Shown in pieces: positions 36,074 through 45,611 of a stretch of DNA of 64,000 nt. Source of the stretch: an uncultured Roseburia sp. (GTDB lineage Bacteria; Bacillota; Clostridia; Lachnospirales; Lachnospiraceae); contig CANPGM010000001.1 in assembly GCA_947573605.1 (NCBI GenBank), positions 62,001-126,000 on the forward strand, written 5' to 3'. Under the pieces are notes generated by a model, which did no database searches, was not told where the DNA came from, and saw only the letters and a program-made list of their open reading frames with translations. Every line of letters starts with the position of its first letter. The first letter of the stretch is position 1. Both the position numbers and the translations under genes were made by a program.

Positions 36074-37855
36074 ATGAATGAATTACAGAATTTATTTGTA
36101 TTAAATCCAAATATAAAAAGCAGCAAAAAAAAATATATCTGGTTTGACAGGAACGAATTAATCCAAGCCCGCAGTCTGTTGGAATTTTTTATCATGCAGG
36201 ATATTTATGTCGACGGATTTGTTTCTGAACAGTATGAAGATGAGGGAATCTGTGTCTGGAATAAAAAGATATGTTATATAGAAAGTATCGACGGGACGGA
36301 TTCGTTTATTTTTTCGGAAAAGAAAACCTGGCGCCAGGATCGGCTTGAAAGTATATTCATTGTGAATCCGGGCATTAACAAGCGGAAAGCCGCCGTTTAC
36401 GGCGCAGGGAGGGACGGCTTGCAATTATTGCATACGGCGGACGAATTAGGAATTACAATTTGTATGTTCATTGATTCCGACTGTAAGAAAGCCGGGAAAG
36501 AGCTGGAAGGCGTACAAATCTATGAGAAGAGCGTTCTGAACGGACTGGCGGACGACGTATCTGTAATTATTGCGGCCAGCGCCGCGTCTGACGAGATAGA
36601 TAAGGTTATATCCGAGTATTTGCCCGACAGAGAAAGATACCGTTACAACTATAGAGAGATAAATAGTTATGGAAATAAAAGAATTGCAATTCAAGGAAAC
36701 GAGTATTTTTGGACACATTATATGGGAAGGGCGAGGGAGGTAATTAAGGATAAAAAAGTGTTCCTATACGGTATGTCAGAAAGAAGCAGGAAGATTGCAC
36801 GCATATATGAGCTGCTGGATTTTTGCGTAGAAGGCTATATAGATGATGAAACGGAAAGAAATGACGGACACGCGGAAAAACGAACGATAGCTTTGGAAGA
36901 GATTATTTACGAAGCCGACTTTTTTATTTTAATCAGTCGATCCGATTATTACAGATTGTCAGAGACTTTTGAAAATCTGGGACTGGTTATGTTAAAAGAT
37001 TTTGGATTGGATAATCCATTTCAGATTTCTTATGTGGGGATAAGAAATGAGATACTGGATATTAATTTAGGACATTCCTTTGTGGGAAAACAGGGGATGT
37101 GCGGCTTTTCGGTGTTAGGCAACAGTGAACCGCAGAATATAAAAATAGCAGTGTTGGGAGCTTCCACAGCAGAGGACGAGCTGTATTCGTTTAAATCTTG
37201 GCCAAAGCTTCTGTTTGAAAGAATAAATAATAAAAATGTTACAATTTATAACGGAAGCGTGGCCGCCTATAATTCTGCGCAGGAACTTATAAAGTTATTA
37301 AGAGATATCCTGTTTATAAAGCCTGATATGGTTGTCGTTTACGACGGCTCAATTGATATGCTGACGCAGTCGGAAACGGACAATCCGTTTGCTTTTTATG
37401 AAATGCAAACGGCAATGGACTTTGTTAATAAATATAAAAACGAAATTTGGCTGGATCATTTTTCAGAAAGCGTTCCGCCGTTTTGTGGAATAAAGCCGGA
37501 AACGGATATATTTGACAGGTGGTTGAGTAATATAAAAAGAATGAAATTGATTTGTGAGAGCGAACAAATTAAGTTTTTTTCTTTTTTTCAGCCAACGTTA
37601 TTTTATAAGGAAAGCAGGTCGAAAGATGAGAATGGGTTGCTTTGGTCTGCGGTGAACGACAATACTATTTATCAAAAGGCTGAGGAATTTAAGAAAAGAA
37701 TCCGGCAAATCGGAGAAGGCTATGACTATATATATGATTTGTCAGATATTTTTAATCATGAGAAAAATATTTATATAGACGAATGTCATGTGTTTGAAAA
37801 GGGAAATCAGTTGATTGCTGATTCTGTTTTTGAAGTAATCGGTAAAGAGATTTAA
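36074..37855 (+). CDS. Rossmann-Rossmann-SGNH hydrolase-like fusion (copy 2)
   Basis: A 593-residue paralogue of the upstream protein with one more Rossmann-type segment: a degenerate one at 1-90 (KYIWFDRNELIQA), a second at about 98-200 (AAVYGAGRDGLQLLHTADEL) and a third at about 222-310 (KVFLYGMSERSRKIA). The SGNH part has VLGASTAEDE and DECHVFEKGN, but block III reads YDGSIDM, so the usual Asn of GxND is replaced. Altered or lost hydrolase activity is possible, perhaps favouring transfer. The two copies probably arose by duplication. Confidence 0.65.
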   Translation: MNELQNLFVLNPNIKSSKKKYIWFDRNELIQARSLLEFFIMQDIYVDGFVSEQYEDEGICVWNKKICYIESIDGTDSFIFSEKKTWRQDRLESIFIVNPGINKRKAAVYGAGRDGLQLLHTADELGITICMFIDSDCKKAGKELEGVQIYEKSVLNGLADDVSVIIAASAASDEIDKVISEYLPDRERYRYNYREINSYGNKRIAIQGNEYFWTHYMGRAREVIKDKKVFLYGMSERSRKIARIYELLDFCVEGYIDDETERNDGHAEKRTIALEEIIYEADFFILISRSDYYRLSETFENLGLVMLKDFGLDNPFQISYVGIRNEILDINLGHSFVGKQGMCGFSVLGNSEPQNIKIAVLGASTAEDELYSFKSWPKLLFERINNKNVTIYNGSVAAYNSAQELIKLLRDILFIKPDMVVVYDGSIDMLTQSETDNPFAFYEMQTAMDFVNKYKNEIWLDHFSESVPPFCGIKPETDIFDRWLSNIKRMKLICESEQIKFFSFFQPTLFYKESRSKDENGLLWSAVNDNTIYQKAEEFKKRIRQIGEGYDYIYDLSDIFNHEKNIYIDECHVFEKGNQLIADSVFEVIGKEI

Positions 37856-38123
37856 GAAATGACGGCAGGCGGAGAGACGGAGACGTAAAATGCCCGGAAG
37901 GAGGACAGATTCGCAATTACGCGGAAAGGTTAAGTATCGTTCTCTGAATGCCGATAAATAAAATGTACGTTAGTTTATCATGGATGATATCTTAGATACA
38001 GGGAGGTAAAATATGATGAGGTTTTTATGGGATGCATAAAAGAGGAATGGCTTTGTGCGTCCTTTTTTAGATTTGAGAAAGCGGAGAACGCATAATGTGC
38101 GGAGGGCTTTGGGAGGATATAAA
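37856..38123 (+). other. Intergenic stretch with several short frames behind good ribosome sites
   Basis: Within 268 bases, GGAAGGAGGA and CAGGGAGGTAAAAT sites precede only tiny frames, for example ATG 38013 encoding about eight residues. No terminator or clear promoter was found. It may be an eroded gene or a leader region for the UDP-sugar gene that follows. Confidence 0.3.
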
Positions 38124-39059
38124 ATGAGTCGGAAGAGGGTATTGGTCACAGGAGGAGCCGGTTTTATAGGTTCGCATTTATGCGAAAGGCTGCTTGAAGA
38201 GAAAAACGATGTAGTTTGCATGGATAACCTGTTTACAGGCCAGAAAGACAATATAAGGCGTCTGATGGACAATCCCTATTTTGAGTTTATCCGGCACGAC
38301 ATTTTGGAAGACGTATATGTGGAGTGCGATCAGATCTACAATCTTGCATGTCCGGCAAGCCCCATTTATTATCAGTATGACCCGATAAAGACCGGCAAGA
38401 CAAGTGTGATTGGCGCACTGCATACGTTAGGGCTGGCAAAACGGTGCCATGCCAGAATCCTGCAGGCAAGCACCAGCGAAGTATATGGAAACCCTAAGGT
38501 GCATCCGCAGCCGGAGACATATTTCGGATGCGTCAATCCCAACGGCGTTCGTTCCTGTTATGATGAGGGGAAACGGATGGCGGAAACGTTATTTTTCGAT
38601 TATCACAGACAGCATGGCGTGGATATTAAAGTAATCCGCATCTTTAATACATACGGGCCGCGGATGCGCTCGGATGACGGAAGAGTGGTATCAAACTTTA
38701 TTGTACAGGCGTTAAGGGGCGATGATATTACCATCTATGGGGACGGAATGCAAACGCGGAGTTTCTGCTATGTGGACGATTTAATCGAAGGAATGGTGCG
38801 GATGATGAACAGCAGGGAGGGCTTTACGGGACCGGTCAACTTGGGAAATCCTTTGGAGATTACAATGCTTGAGCTGGCTGAAACGGTGATTCGCCTGACA
38901 GGGTCAAAGTCCAAAATCGCAATGTTTCCGCTTCCGCAGGACGATCCCGTTCAAAGAAAGCCAATGATTGATCTGGCAAGGAATGAGTTGGAGTGGGAAC
39001 CGATGGTTAGTCTGGAAGAGGGATTGAAAAGAACCATCGATTATTTTAAGACAATATAG
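38124..39059 (+). CDS. UDP-glucuronate decarboxylase (UDP-xylose synthase)
   Basis: A 311-residue extended short-chain dehydrogenase with [16 protein letters not shown] for NAD binding, the ASTSEVYG block, the decarboxylase-type active site SCYDEGKR holding the Tyr-Lys pair, and [10 protein letters not shown]. The family converts UDP-glucuronate to UDP-xylose. GGGAGGATATAAA before ATG 38124 sets the start; the frame is open to 38055 without support. A xylose donor for the nearby glycosyltransferases is therefore likely. UDP-glucose dehydrogenase is not clearly present, so UDP-glucuronate must come from elsewhere. Confidence 0.87.
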   Translation: MSRKRVLVTGGAGFIGSHLCERLLEEKNDVVCMDNLFTGQKDNIRRLMDNPYFEFIRHDILEDVYVECDQIYNLACPASPIYYQYDPIKTGKTSVIGALHTLGLAKRCHARILQASTSEVYGNPKVHPQPETYFGCVNPNGVRSCYDEGKRMAETLFFDYHRQHGVDIKVIRIFNTYGPRMRSDDGRVVSNFIVQALRGDDITIYGDGMQTRSFCYVDDLIEGMVRMMNSREGFTGPVNLGNPLEITMLELAETVIRLTGSKSKIAMFPLPQDDPVQRKPMIDLARNELEWEPMVSLEEGLKRTIDYFKTI

Positions 39060-39152
39060 ATGTGGAGAAGCAATGGATCGTCATTATGGATCTCATTTAG
39101 GCGGCGAGGTACTGTATGCGGTTCTGTATGATTGAAAGTACAGGAGACAGTT

Positions 39153-40124
39153 ATGACATATGATTTTTTAGTTGCGGGGTTTCCGAAATGCGGGACGACA
39201 ACGATACATAATCTATTGCAGCAGAATACTCAGATTTATCTTCCCGAATGTAAGGAGACGTTTTATTTTTCAGATACGTCCTTATATACGGATAAAGAGC
39301 TAAATTTAGAGAAAGAATTTTATGGCGGCGTATCCAGGGGACAGATTATCGGCGGCGTGGAGCCGTCATTTTATAAATATGCAGGAAGAGTGGCGCCATA
39401 TATGAGGCCGGATACGAAGGTTATTTTTCTGGTTCGCAATCCGATCGATTATTTATTCTCTTTCTATAAAATGTGTATGTCTTTTGGCGTTGTAGAATGG
39501 TGCGAGGCTTATAAAAAATACGGGAAATTTTCCGGGATTGTCAGGGAATATGTAAGGTTCAGCGGAAACGAATGCAGGCTGAACAGGAGAAGTTCCATAA
39601 TCGCTTCTGTAATAGCGGGAGGAGATTATATCAGATTTATAAAAAGATATGAGAAACTGGCCGGACGCGAAAATATAAAAATAATTTTATTTGAAGATTT
39701 TATCAGGGACGAGAAAAAAATTACACAGGAAATATTCAGATTTATCGGCGCAGAAGAACAGCAGATAAAGACAGATGTCGCTAAGAATAAAAGCGAAGAA
39801 ATTATGCCGAACGGCAAAATCGGGAGAGCGTTACTGGCTTATAGAGAGTATCTGCACCATACCTATGTCGAACGCAGGAAGGATATCGGAAAAAACGGAA
39901 TGGCATTGTGCGAACTATATTACAGATATGTTCCCAAAATAGCGTCAAAGCATATAGAGGATTGGATTGACCGTTCGGCGCGGAAGCTTTTATATCGATA
40001 TTATGATGCAGGCGTAAGAGAATTGGCGGAATGGATGGAAAGAGATTTGACGAAGGAATGGAAATGGAAGGAAGAAAGCCAGGATTGCAAAATCTGCAAA
40101 ACGGATTTGGAGGGAAACAATTGA
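39153..40124 (+). CDS. Sulfotransferase-family protein
   Basis: A 323-residue protein with a classic 5'-phosphosulfate loop, VAGFPKCGTTTIHNLL, close to the N-terminus, and the 3'-phosphate motif VRNPIDYLFSFYKMC near residue 97. It would normally move sulfate from PAPS to a glycan hydroxyl. CAGGAGA precedes ATG 39153; a TTG at 39132 is less likely. If the APS-kinase-like gene really makes 3'-phospho-CDP-amidate, this enzyme could also be a phosphoramidate transferase, but its typical motifs make ordinary sulfation equally plausible. Its stop overlaps the next start. Confidence 0.82.
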   Translation: MTYDFLVAGFPKCGTTTIHNLLQQNTQIYLPECKETFYFSDTSLYTDKELNLEKEFYGGVSRGQIIGGVEPSFYKYAGRVAPYMRPDTKVIFLVRNPIDYLFSFYKMCMSFGVVEWCEAYKKYGKFSGIVREYVRFSGNECRLNRRSSIIASVIAGGDYIRFIKRYEKLAGRENIKIILFEDFIRDEKKITQEIFRFIGAEEQQIKTDVAKNKSEEIMPNGKIGRALLAYREYLHHTYVERRKDIGKNGMALCELYYRYVPKIASKHIEDWIDRSARKLLYRYYDAGVRELAEWMERDLTKEWKWKEESQDCKICKTDLEGNN

Positions 40125-41407
40125 AAAAAAACGGCGATAAGATAAGAATTGCTTTTTATTTAAACAATAAAAATATTGCGGGCCGGAACCTTTATAATGT
40201 AGAAGAGGGAAATCCGGGAATTGGCGGCAGCCAGTACATGCAGCTTTTGACGGCTTCCTGTCTGGCAAAAGATTACGACGATATTGATATTATTATGTAC
40301 GCCACGGAAAAGCAGCGTTTGCCCGAAGGCATAAAGTTAAAACAAGCAGAAGACATCCGGCATGCGCTTTCCGCTATGAAACAGGACGGATGCGATGTTT
40401 TTGTGATGAGCAACTGGTATGAGGATACCGGGGACGGAATTGAGACATTGAAGCTGATAGAAAAATATAAAATGAAGACAATTATCTGGGCGCATGTTTT
40501 TATGAATCATGAGCAGTATCGGTTTATTGCATCCTGTAAATATATTAGACTTTTTGTCTGTCTTGGAAAGCAGCAGCTCGAAATGTTAAGGGGATCTAGG
40601 CTGTACAAAAAGGCTACATATATAAACTATATCCTTCCGCCGGTGCATTCGTTAAGACAAGAAAACGATAAAAAGATTATTGCGTATGTAGGGGCGATTT
40701 ATCCGTTTAAAGGGTTTCATATCCTGGCAAAATATTGGAAATATATTAAAAAGAACGTGGAAGACGTTCAGTTATGGGTACTTGGGAGCGGACGGCTATA
40801 TGGAGACAATGTTTCGCTTGGTAAATATGAAGTAGCGGAAGCGGAATACGAAAAACAGTTTATCCATTATTTATTGGATTCAAACGGAGAAATAGATCGT
40901 AACGTAAAGTTTTTTGGAAGCATCGGCGGCAGTGAAAAGGAGAAAATTGTTTCGCAGGCAACAGTAGGAATATTTAATCCTTCCGGCCTGACGGAAACGT
41001 TCGGGCTTTCCGGCGTCGAGTTTGAGGCGATGGGGATACCGGTTGTTTCAATTTATAAAAATTCTGCGCCCGATATTATCAAACATAAAAAAACAGGTCT
41101 GCTCTACAGGAAAGAGAAGGATTTTCCGGAATATATTATTCGTTTATTAAAGGATAAAGAGTATAATCGCACATTAGGGGAGCACGGAAGGATTTTTGTT
41201 ACGGGAGAGTTTGACCGTAAAAAGATAGCCGAAGAATGGCATGATACAATAATCAGTATTGCAGGATCGAAACCGTATCTCCTGAAACATGAGAAAAAAA
41301 TTATGCTGGATAACCAGATTTGGCTGCATCATATGGACAATTATTTCAGAGAAAATACGGAATTTAAAAAGTTTATCTGGGAATCAGGCCTGAATACGGG
41401 ATGGTAG
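40121..41407 (+). CDS. Glycosyltransferase, GT4 family (GT-B)
   Basis: A 428-residue retaining GT-B enzyme, with the acceptor-side GIGGSQYMQLL and IIWAHVFMNHEQY, IAYVGAIYPFKGFHIL opening the donor domain, and ETFGLSGVEFEAMGIPVV carrying the EX7E donor motif. TTG 40121 is the preferred start, with GGAGGG upstream and an ATTGA overlap with the sulfotransferase stop; the open frame further upstream to 40031 lacks a site. Donor and acceptor sugars cannot be read from sequence. Confidence 0.82.
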   Translation: MKKNGDKIRIAFYLNNKNIAGRNLYNVEEGNPGIGGSQYMQLLTASCLAKDYDDIDIIMYATEKQRLPEGIKLKQAEDIRHALSAMKQDGCDVFVMSNWYEDTGDGIETLKLIEKYKMKTIIWAHVFMNHEQYRFIASCKYIRLFVCLGKQQLEMLRGSRLYKKATYINYILPPVHSLRQENDKKIIAYVGAIYPFKGFHILAKYWKYIKKNVEDVQLWVLGSGRLYGDNVSLGKYEVAEAEYEKQFIHYLLDSNGEIDRNVKFFGSIGGSEKEKIVSQATVGIFNPSGLTETFGLSGVEFEAMGIPVVSIYKNSAPDIIKHKKTGLLYRKEKDFPEYIIRLLKDKEYNRTLGEHGRIFVTGEFDRKKIAEEWHDTIISIAGSKPYLLKHEKKIMLDNQIWLHHMDNYFRENTEFKKFIWESGLNTGW

Positions 41408-42513
41408 AATCTGCCGGGGAGATTCCGGTTTTGGCATATAGGAAAGACACGATTGTATTACGAGTGAATAAGATGGACGATTACAGAAATAGGATTAAAA
41501 CCTTTCAAAAAATTTTTTCCCGAATGTTGAGAGAAAAAAAACATACCAGAAAACAGTTCTTTGAAGCAATGCAGTTGTTTTACGGTTTTTATTTTTCAGA
41601 TATCAGACTTATCAGAAAAACTAATTGGAAAAAGAAAAGCAAAATGCCGGTTCTTATAACGATTGTCAGAGATGAAAAAGAACGAATAGAGATATTTTTG
41701 GATCATTATCGGAATTTGGGAATTGAGCGTTTTGTTGTTGCGGATAACGGTTCAATAGACGGAACGGTGGATTATCTGCTTCGGCAAAAGGATGTAGATC
41801 TGTTTTCCATTAAGAGTAAATTCAGAAACGGGCGGAAAGAGGGCTGGATAAACAGACTGATGCGCTTATACGGGGGCGGAAAATGGTATTTGATTGTAGA
41901 TGCGGACGAACTTCTGGAGTGGCCTGAAAGGGAAACGTATTCTCTGCGGCAGGCGCTGCGGATACTGGAGAGAAATAAAATAAACCGGGCGGGCGCTTTA
42001 ATGATAGATATGTATACAAAGGGAGAACTTTATAAGAGCAATGTAAAAAAAGAGCTTGAGTATCAGTTATATTTTGACGCGGACACATATGAAAAAATTA
42101 CGGATGACAATAGAGTTATTTATACGGGGGGACCGAGAGGAAGGCTTTACGATATGGAGTGCTATTTATCAAAATATCCGTTAATTTATTCGGACGGCGC
42201 AGAAATTCTCGCGGACGCCCATTACTGGTATCCAAACGGCAATTACAAAGAGTATCCTTTCGTCTTTGGTCTTCTGCATTTGAAATTTTTAACGGATACG
42301 GATTTAAAAAAGGTCAGGCAGTATGTAAACGAAAAAAATCATGTGAACCGCAGCAGCGAATATAAGCGGTATCTGGAACAGTATAAGAAAGGGAACAGGA
42401 GTTTCTTTTACGCGGATTCTGTCAGATATGAAAGCCCGGCAAGTCTCTGCAAAATAAAATATATAGAGCTTATTTCAAAGCTAAATATGGAATCGCCCAA
42501 AAGAAATAAATAG
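41401..42513 (+). CDS. Glycosyltransferase, GT2/GT92-like (Glyco_tranf_2_4)
   Basis: A 370-residue protein whose core (about 80-290) has PVLITIVRDEKERIEIFLDH, ERFVVADNGSIDGTVDYL and the metal-binding LIVDADELLEWPE, as in the Glyco_tranf_2_4 group. The first 75 residues are basic and helical and could reflect an over-long start; ATG 41401 overlaps the upstream stop and ATG 41473 is an alternative. No transmembrane segment is seen. The role is addition of one sugar to the growing glycan; specificity is unknown. Confidence 0.72.
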   Translation: MVESAGEIPVLAYRKDTIVLRVNKMDDYRNRIKTFQKIFSRMLREKKHTRKQFFEAMQLFYGFYFSDIRLIRKTNWKKKSKMPVLITIVRDEKERIEIFLDHYRNLGIERFVVADNGSIDGTVDYLLRQKDVDLFSIKSKFRNGRKEGWINRLMRLYGGGKWYLIVDADELLEWPERETYSLRQALRILERNKINRAGALMIDMYTKGELYKSNVKKELEYQLYFDADTYEKITDDNRVIYTGGPRGRLYDMECYLSKYPLIYSDGAEILADAHYWYPNGNYKEYPFVFGLLHLKFLTDTDLKKVRQYVNEKNHVNRSSEYKRYLEQYKKGNRSFFYADSVRYESPASLCKIKYIELISKLNMESPKRNK

Positions 42514-42553
42514 GAAAGATATTCAAAAAGTTTTGAAGAAAGGAAAATAAAAA

Positions 42554-43738
42554 ATGTGTAATATAGAATATTTGGGGAGAACAGGATACTGGAGAGGAAA
42601 GCTTATGCAGGGATTCCTGATTAATACGCAAATTAACCTGGACGAAATAAAAGAAAAGAAAGTAATTCTTGTAGGTACAGGGGACAGCAGCCTGTATGCT
42701 GAAAATTTACTGGCGGCAAAAGGAATTAATGTTTTTGCTTATGCCGATAATTCAAATAAGTTGTGGGGGAAAAGTATCAGAGGAAAGAAAATTTATTCTT
42801 TATACGAACTTTTAAATAGCAGTGAATATTATTTTATTATTACGGTAAATTATGATATTGCGACTATCAGACTTCAATTCATGGTATATAATATACAGAG
42901 TTATAGTATATTCTTAAGGCATATGTTTCATGACTTTACAGATGAGGACAATGATCTGCAGACTATATTAATGGAATCCATAAACATGATTTGTTTCAAA
43001 AATGAGACTATGGAAAGCGCTATGCCCTATATTCCGTCTACTGCAGAAGGAAAAGACCAATTGGGAAAAATTAATTTTCTGATGTATTCTACAGGGTGGG
43101 CGCATTGGGCGTATCTTTGGGAGAAAGAAATCATTAATTCGTATGGATATCAGTCTGTTATGGAGGTTGGGCCTGGGCATGGATTAATGTCTTTGGTATT
43201 GTTAAAACAATTTGAAAACATTCGTCTGGACTGGCTGCTTTTAGGAATTGCACAGGAAGGAAAAAAACTGGAAGATTCGGATAACTGGTTTGATCTGGGA
43301 TTAAAGAAGGTGAAGACAGAGTTTAAAGACAGAATTCAGGAATTTTATTGCATTCTCGAAAGAGACGAACTGCCGGATAAGAAATATGAACTTATTATTT
43401 TGACGGAGGTATTTGAACATTTTGTAGTTAATCCTGTAAATACAATGAGAAAACTCGCGGATAAACTGGCGTTAAACGGTAGAATTATTTTAACGACGCC
43501 GAATTGGGGGCATCTTCCCATTTTTCAGACATGGGAGGAAATGCCCGACAGCAAAGATATTTCAGAGGAAAGATATAATCAGTTATTGAAATGCGGGCAT
43601 GTTTATCAATATTCAAAGGAAGAATTAATTACTATATTTAACAGAGCCGGTTTAGAGGTAGAAAGATATAATTTATCAGATAGTAACAATCACAATTTTA
43701 TGTTAGCCAAATGCGAGGAAACGCAAAAAACAGTATAA
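42554..43738 (+). CDS. Rossmann-methyltransferase fusion
   Basis: A 394-residue protein. About residues 28-115 form a PglD-like segment (KVILVGTGDSSLYAENLLAA, later FAYADNSNKLWGK). From about 190 comes a class I methyltransferase with motif I VMEVGPGHGLMSLVLL, LIILTEVFEHFVVNP and a GRIILTTPNWGH post-motif strand. It may methylate a glycan sugar, with the Rossmann part as a second binding site. AAGAAAGGAAAATAA lies before ATG 42554. Confidence 0.75.
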   Translation: MCNIEYLGRTGYWRGKLMQGFLINTQINLDEIKEKKVILVGTGDSSLYAENLLAAKGINVFAYADNSNKLWGKSIRGKKIYSLYELLNSSEYYFIITVNYDIATIRLQFMVYNIQSYSIFLRHMFHDFTDEDNDLQTILMESINMICFKNETMESAMPYIPSTAEGKDQLGKINFLMYSTGWAHWAYLWEKEIINSYGYQSVMEVGPGHGLMSLVLLKQFENIRLDWLLLGIAQEGKKLEDSDNWFDLGLKKVKTEFKDRIQEFYCILERDELPDKKYELIILTEVFEHFVVNPVNTMRKLADKLALNGRIILTTPNWGHLPIFQTWEEMPDSKDISEERYNQLLKCGHVYQYSKEELITIFNRAGLEVERYNLSDSNNHNFMLAKCEETQKTV

Positions 43739-43747
43739 GCATAGCGC

Positions 43748-44695
43748 TTGTTTAAGAAGGCGGTGAGAATTCTGGAAGCGAAAGAGATGTTTTTTGCTGC
43801 TAATTGGATACGGGATTATAGCTCAAATTTTAACAGAAATTATAGAAATCAGAACATGAAATTGGAAACAGATTTGCTGATTTCTTATATGAAAAAGATT
43901 CATAAAATAGGATTAACGGACGTTCTATACTGGCAGGATACGGATATTGATTTTCAGGTGATATGTGGCCAGATAGATGCTATCAAACAGGCGGCGGAGG
44001 CTTGTGATTATGTCTATATCTATGATAAGCTGAACGGAGAATTAAGGAAGATAGTAAATGATATTTCGGAAACGCTTTTTAATAAAAGCGCAGAAGAGTT
44101 AAAAGAATGTTTCTGGAAAATAAATTGCGATGCGCTGCAGAAGCGTTATCCGGAGGTATTGCAGAAATTAAAAGCAATTCATAGTGAGGAAAACGGCGAA
44201 TGCATTCGCCCCTATGGACTCAGAGGAAGGGTTGTTTACACAGAAAACGGAAAAGAAGAGTCTGATTTGTTTTCTGCCTGCAATCCGAATGATGTTGGGA
44301 TTCGGACGGCGGAAAAGCTTGAAATAGGACGGTATAGTAAAACATATGTATGGGGATATAACGGCGGATTTGAAATCAGTGAATTACTTATGCCTGACAG
44401 GCAAGGCGCAGATGTAGAAATTTATGTTACTGACTTAAGGCTGTTTGAACGGATATTGTCGAACGTGCATAGAAGCTGGTTGCTTGTAGTTGAAAATGTC
44501 AGTTGGAAATTTGAGGTCAGTATGGATGAATTTTTAAATCGTATTGATTTACGGGACAGTAACGATATATATATCCTTGTGGGCGAACGTTATGGAAATG
44601 ATTTAGGAAAATTAAAGGCGTTTATTGACAGAAATTCGATAAACAGCAATATTGAATCTTTTCTTTATAAAAAAGAGGAACCGCTTTATGGATAA
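43748..44695 (+). CDS. Maf N-terminal-domain-like protein (copy 1)
   Basis: About 315 residues, unrelated to the neighbouring transferases. The middle to C-terminal part (TYVWGYNGGFEISELLMP, then a VEIYVTDLRLFERIL stretch) resembles the N-terminal domain of Maf flagellin glycosyltransferases, which precedes DUF115, but the DUF115 part itself is absent. The next gene is a similar protein, so the pair may act as a heterodimer or reflect duplication. The start is uncertain: TTG 43748, GTG 43763 and ATG 43787 are all possible. Function is unknown. Confidence 0.5.
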   Translation: MFKKAVRILEAKEMFFAANWIRDYSSNFNRNYRNQNMKLETDLLISYMKKIHKIGLTDVLYWQDTDIDFQVICGQIDAIKQAAEACDYVYIYDKLNGELRKIVNDISETLFNKSAEELKECFWKINCDALQKRYPEVLQKLKAIHSEENGECIRPYGLRGRVVYTENGKEESDLFSACNPNDVGIRTAEKLEIGRYSKTYVWGYNGGFEISELLMPDRQGADVEIYVTDLRLFERILSNVHRSWLLVVENVSWKFEVSMDEFLNRIDLRDSNDIYILVGERYGNDLGKLKAFIDRNSINSNIESFLYKKEEPLYG

Positions 44696-45611
44696 AGAGG
44701 ATGTTCTGTTTTTAAAAAGCGTACGGCGCAGAATCATTGAAATATGTGATTATATTTATAAACAGAAGTGGGATGAAGTATATAAAAGCTGGAAAATTTT
44801 GAATCCGAAAATTTACCGCTTCTTAAAAGAGCGTGGGGAATGCAGGGAGATTTTGGATTATAGCGCAGAAAGTCTGAAAAAAGGAAATTTTCTAAGGTTT
44901 CATGACCTGTTATTATACGAGTTAGATATTCGTTTTGAGGAACAGTTATGCAAGCTGACTGAAAAAGACAGAAAAGTTTTAGCAGAGTTATACAGACAGG
45001 AAAACGAAGAGGCACTGGAGACGTACCATGAGGAACTGCTGCAGATAATGCATGATGCGGACCATGCGTCGCGTATTACATGTTCTTATACGGGAGCAGA
45101 TAACGTCAGTATGTCGATTATAGAGGGGAGTCATAGCTTTCAGTTGTTTAGTTACAGGAATCCCTGGCGGGAAAGCTTTGAGCTGGCGGACGGAATGAAG
45201 TTTAAAATGCCTGATCGAATTTATGTGTTAGGATTTGGCGGCGGACATACAGTCGGGGAATTACAGAGAAGATTTCCAGCGGCTGCAATAAAAGTATATC
45301 TGCCAAATAAAGATATTTTTAAAGCGGTTTTATTCCATATGGCGGAAAAAGAGATATTGGAAAACAGAAATACTGAATTTTATCTGGATTCTGCGTGCAT
45401 AGGATTTTTCTCAGATGTAAATAAAGAAAAGAGGAAAAACAATAATTTTGGATTTTATATAGACAGACAGGAACTGAGAGCCTGTACCGGCAGCGCCGCT
45501 ATGACGGATAAAATTATCTCCAGATATAAAAAAGAAAAGGCTGTCGTCAGAGAGGCTGATTCCGGAAAAAAAATTCATGATTATATAAAGGGCTTGGTTA
45601 TCAATGGCTGA
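44688..45611 (+). CDS. Maf N-terminal-domain-like protein (copy 2)
   Basis: A 307-residue protein related to its upstream neighbour, with RIYVLGFGGGHTVGELQRRF and AIKVYLPNKDIFKAVLFHMA in the Maf-N-like region and FRNPW-like residues before it. ATG 44688 follows AGAGGA and overlaps the previous stop by 8 bases; its own stop overlaps the next start. A complete DUF115 protein is encoded at 5911, so these two could work with it. That is speculation. No catalytic motif is visible. Confidence 0.5.
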   Translation: MDKEDVLFLKSVRRRIIEICDYIYKQKWDEVYKSWKILNPKIYRFLKERGECREILDYSAESLKKGNFLRFHDLLLYELDIRFEEQLCKLTEKDRKVLAELYRQENEEALETYHEELLQIMHDADHASRITCSYTGADNVSMSIIEGSHSFQLFSYRNPWRESFELADGMKFKMPDRIYVLGFGGGHTVGELQRRFPAAAIKVYLPNKDIFKAVLFHMAEKEILENRNTEFYLDSACIGFFSDVNKEKRKNNNFGFYIDRQELRACTGSAAMTDKIISRYKKEKAVVREADSGKKIHDYIKGLVING

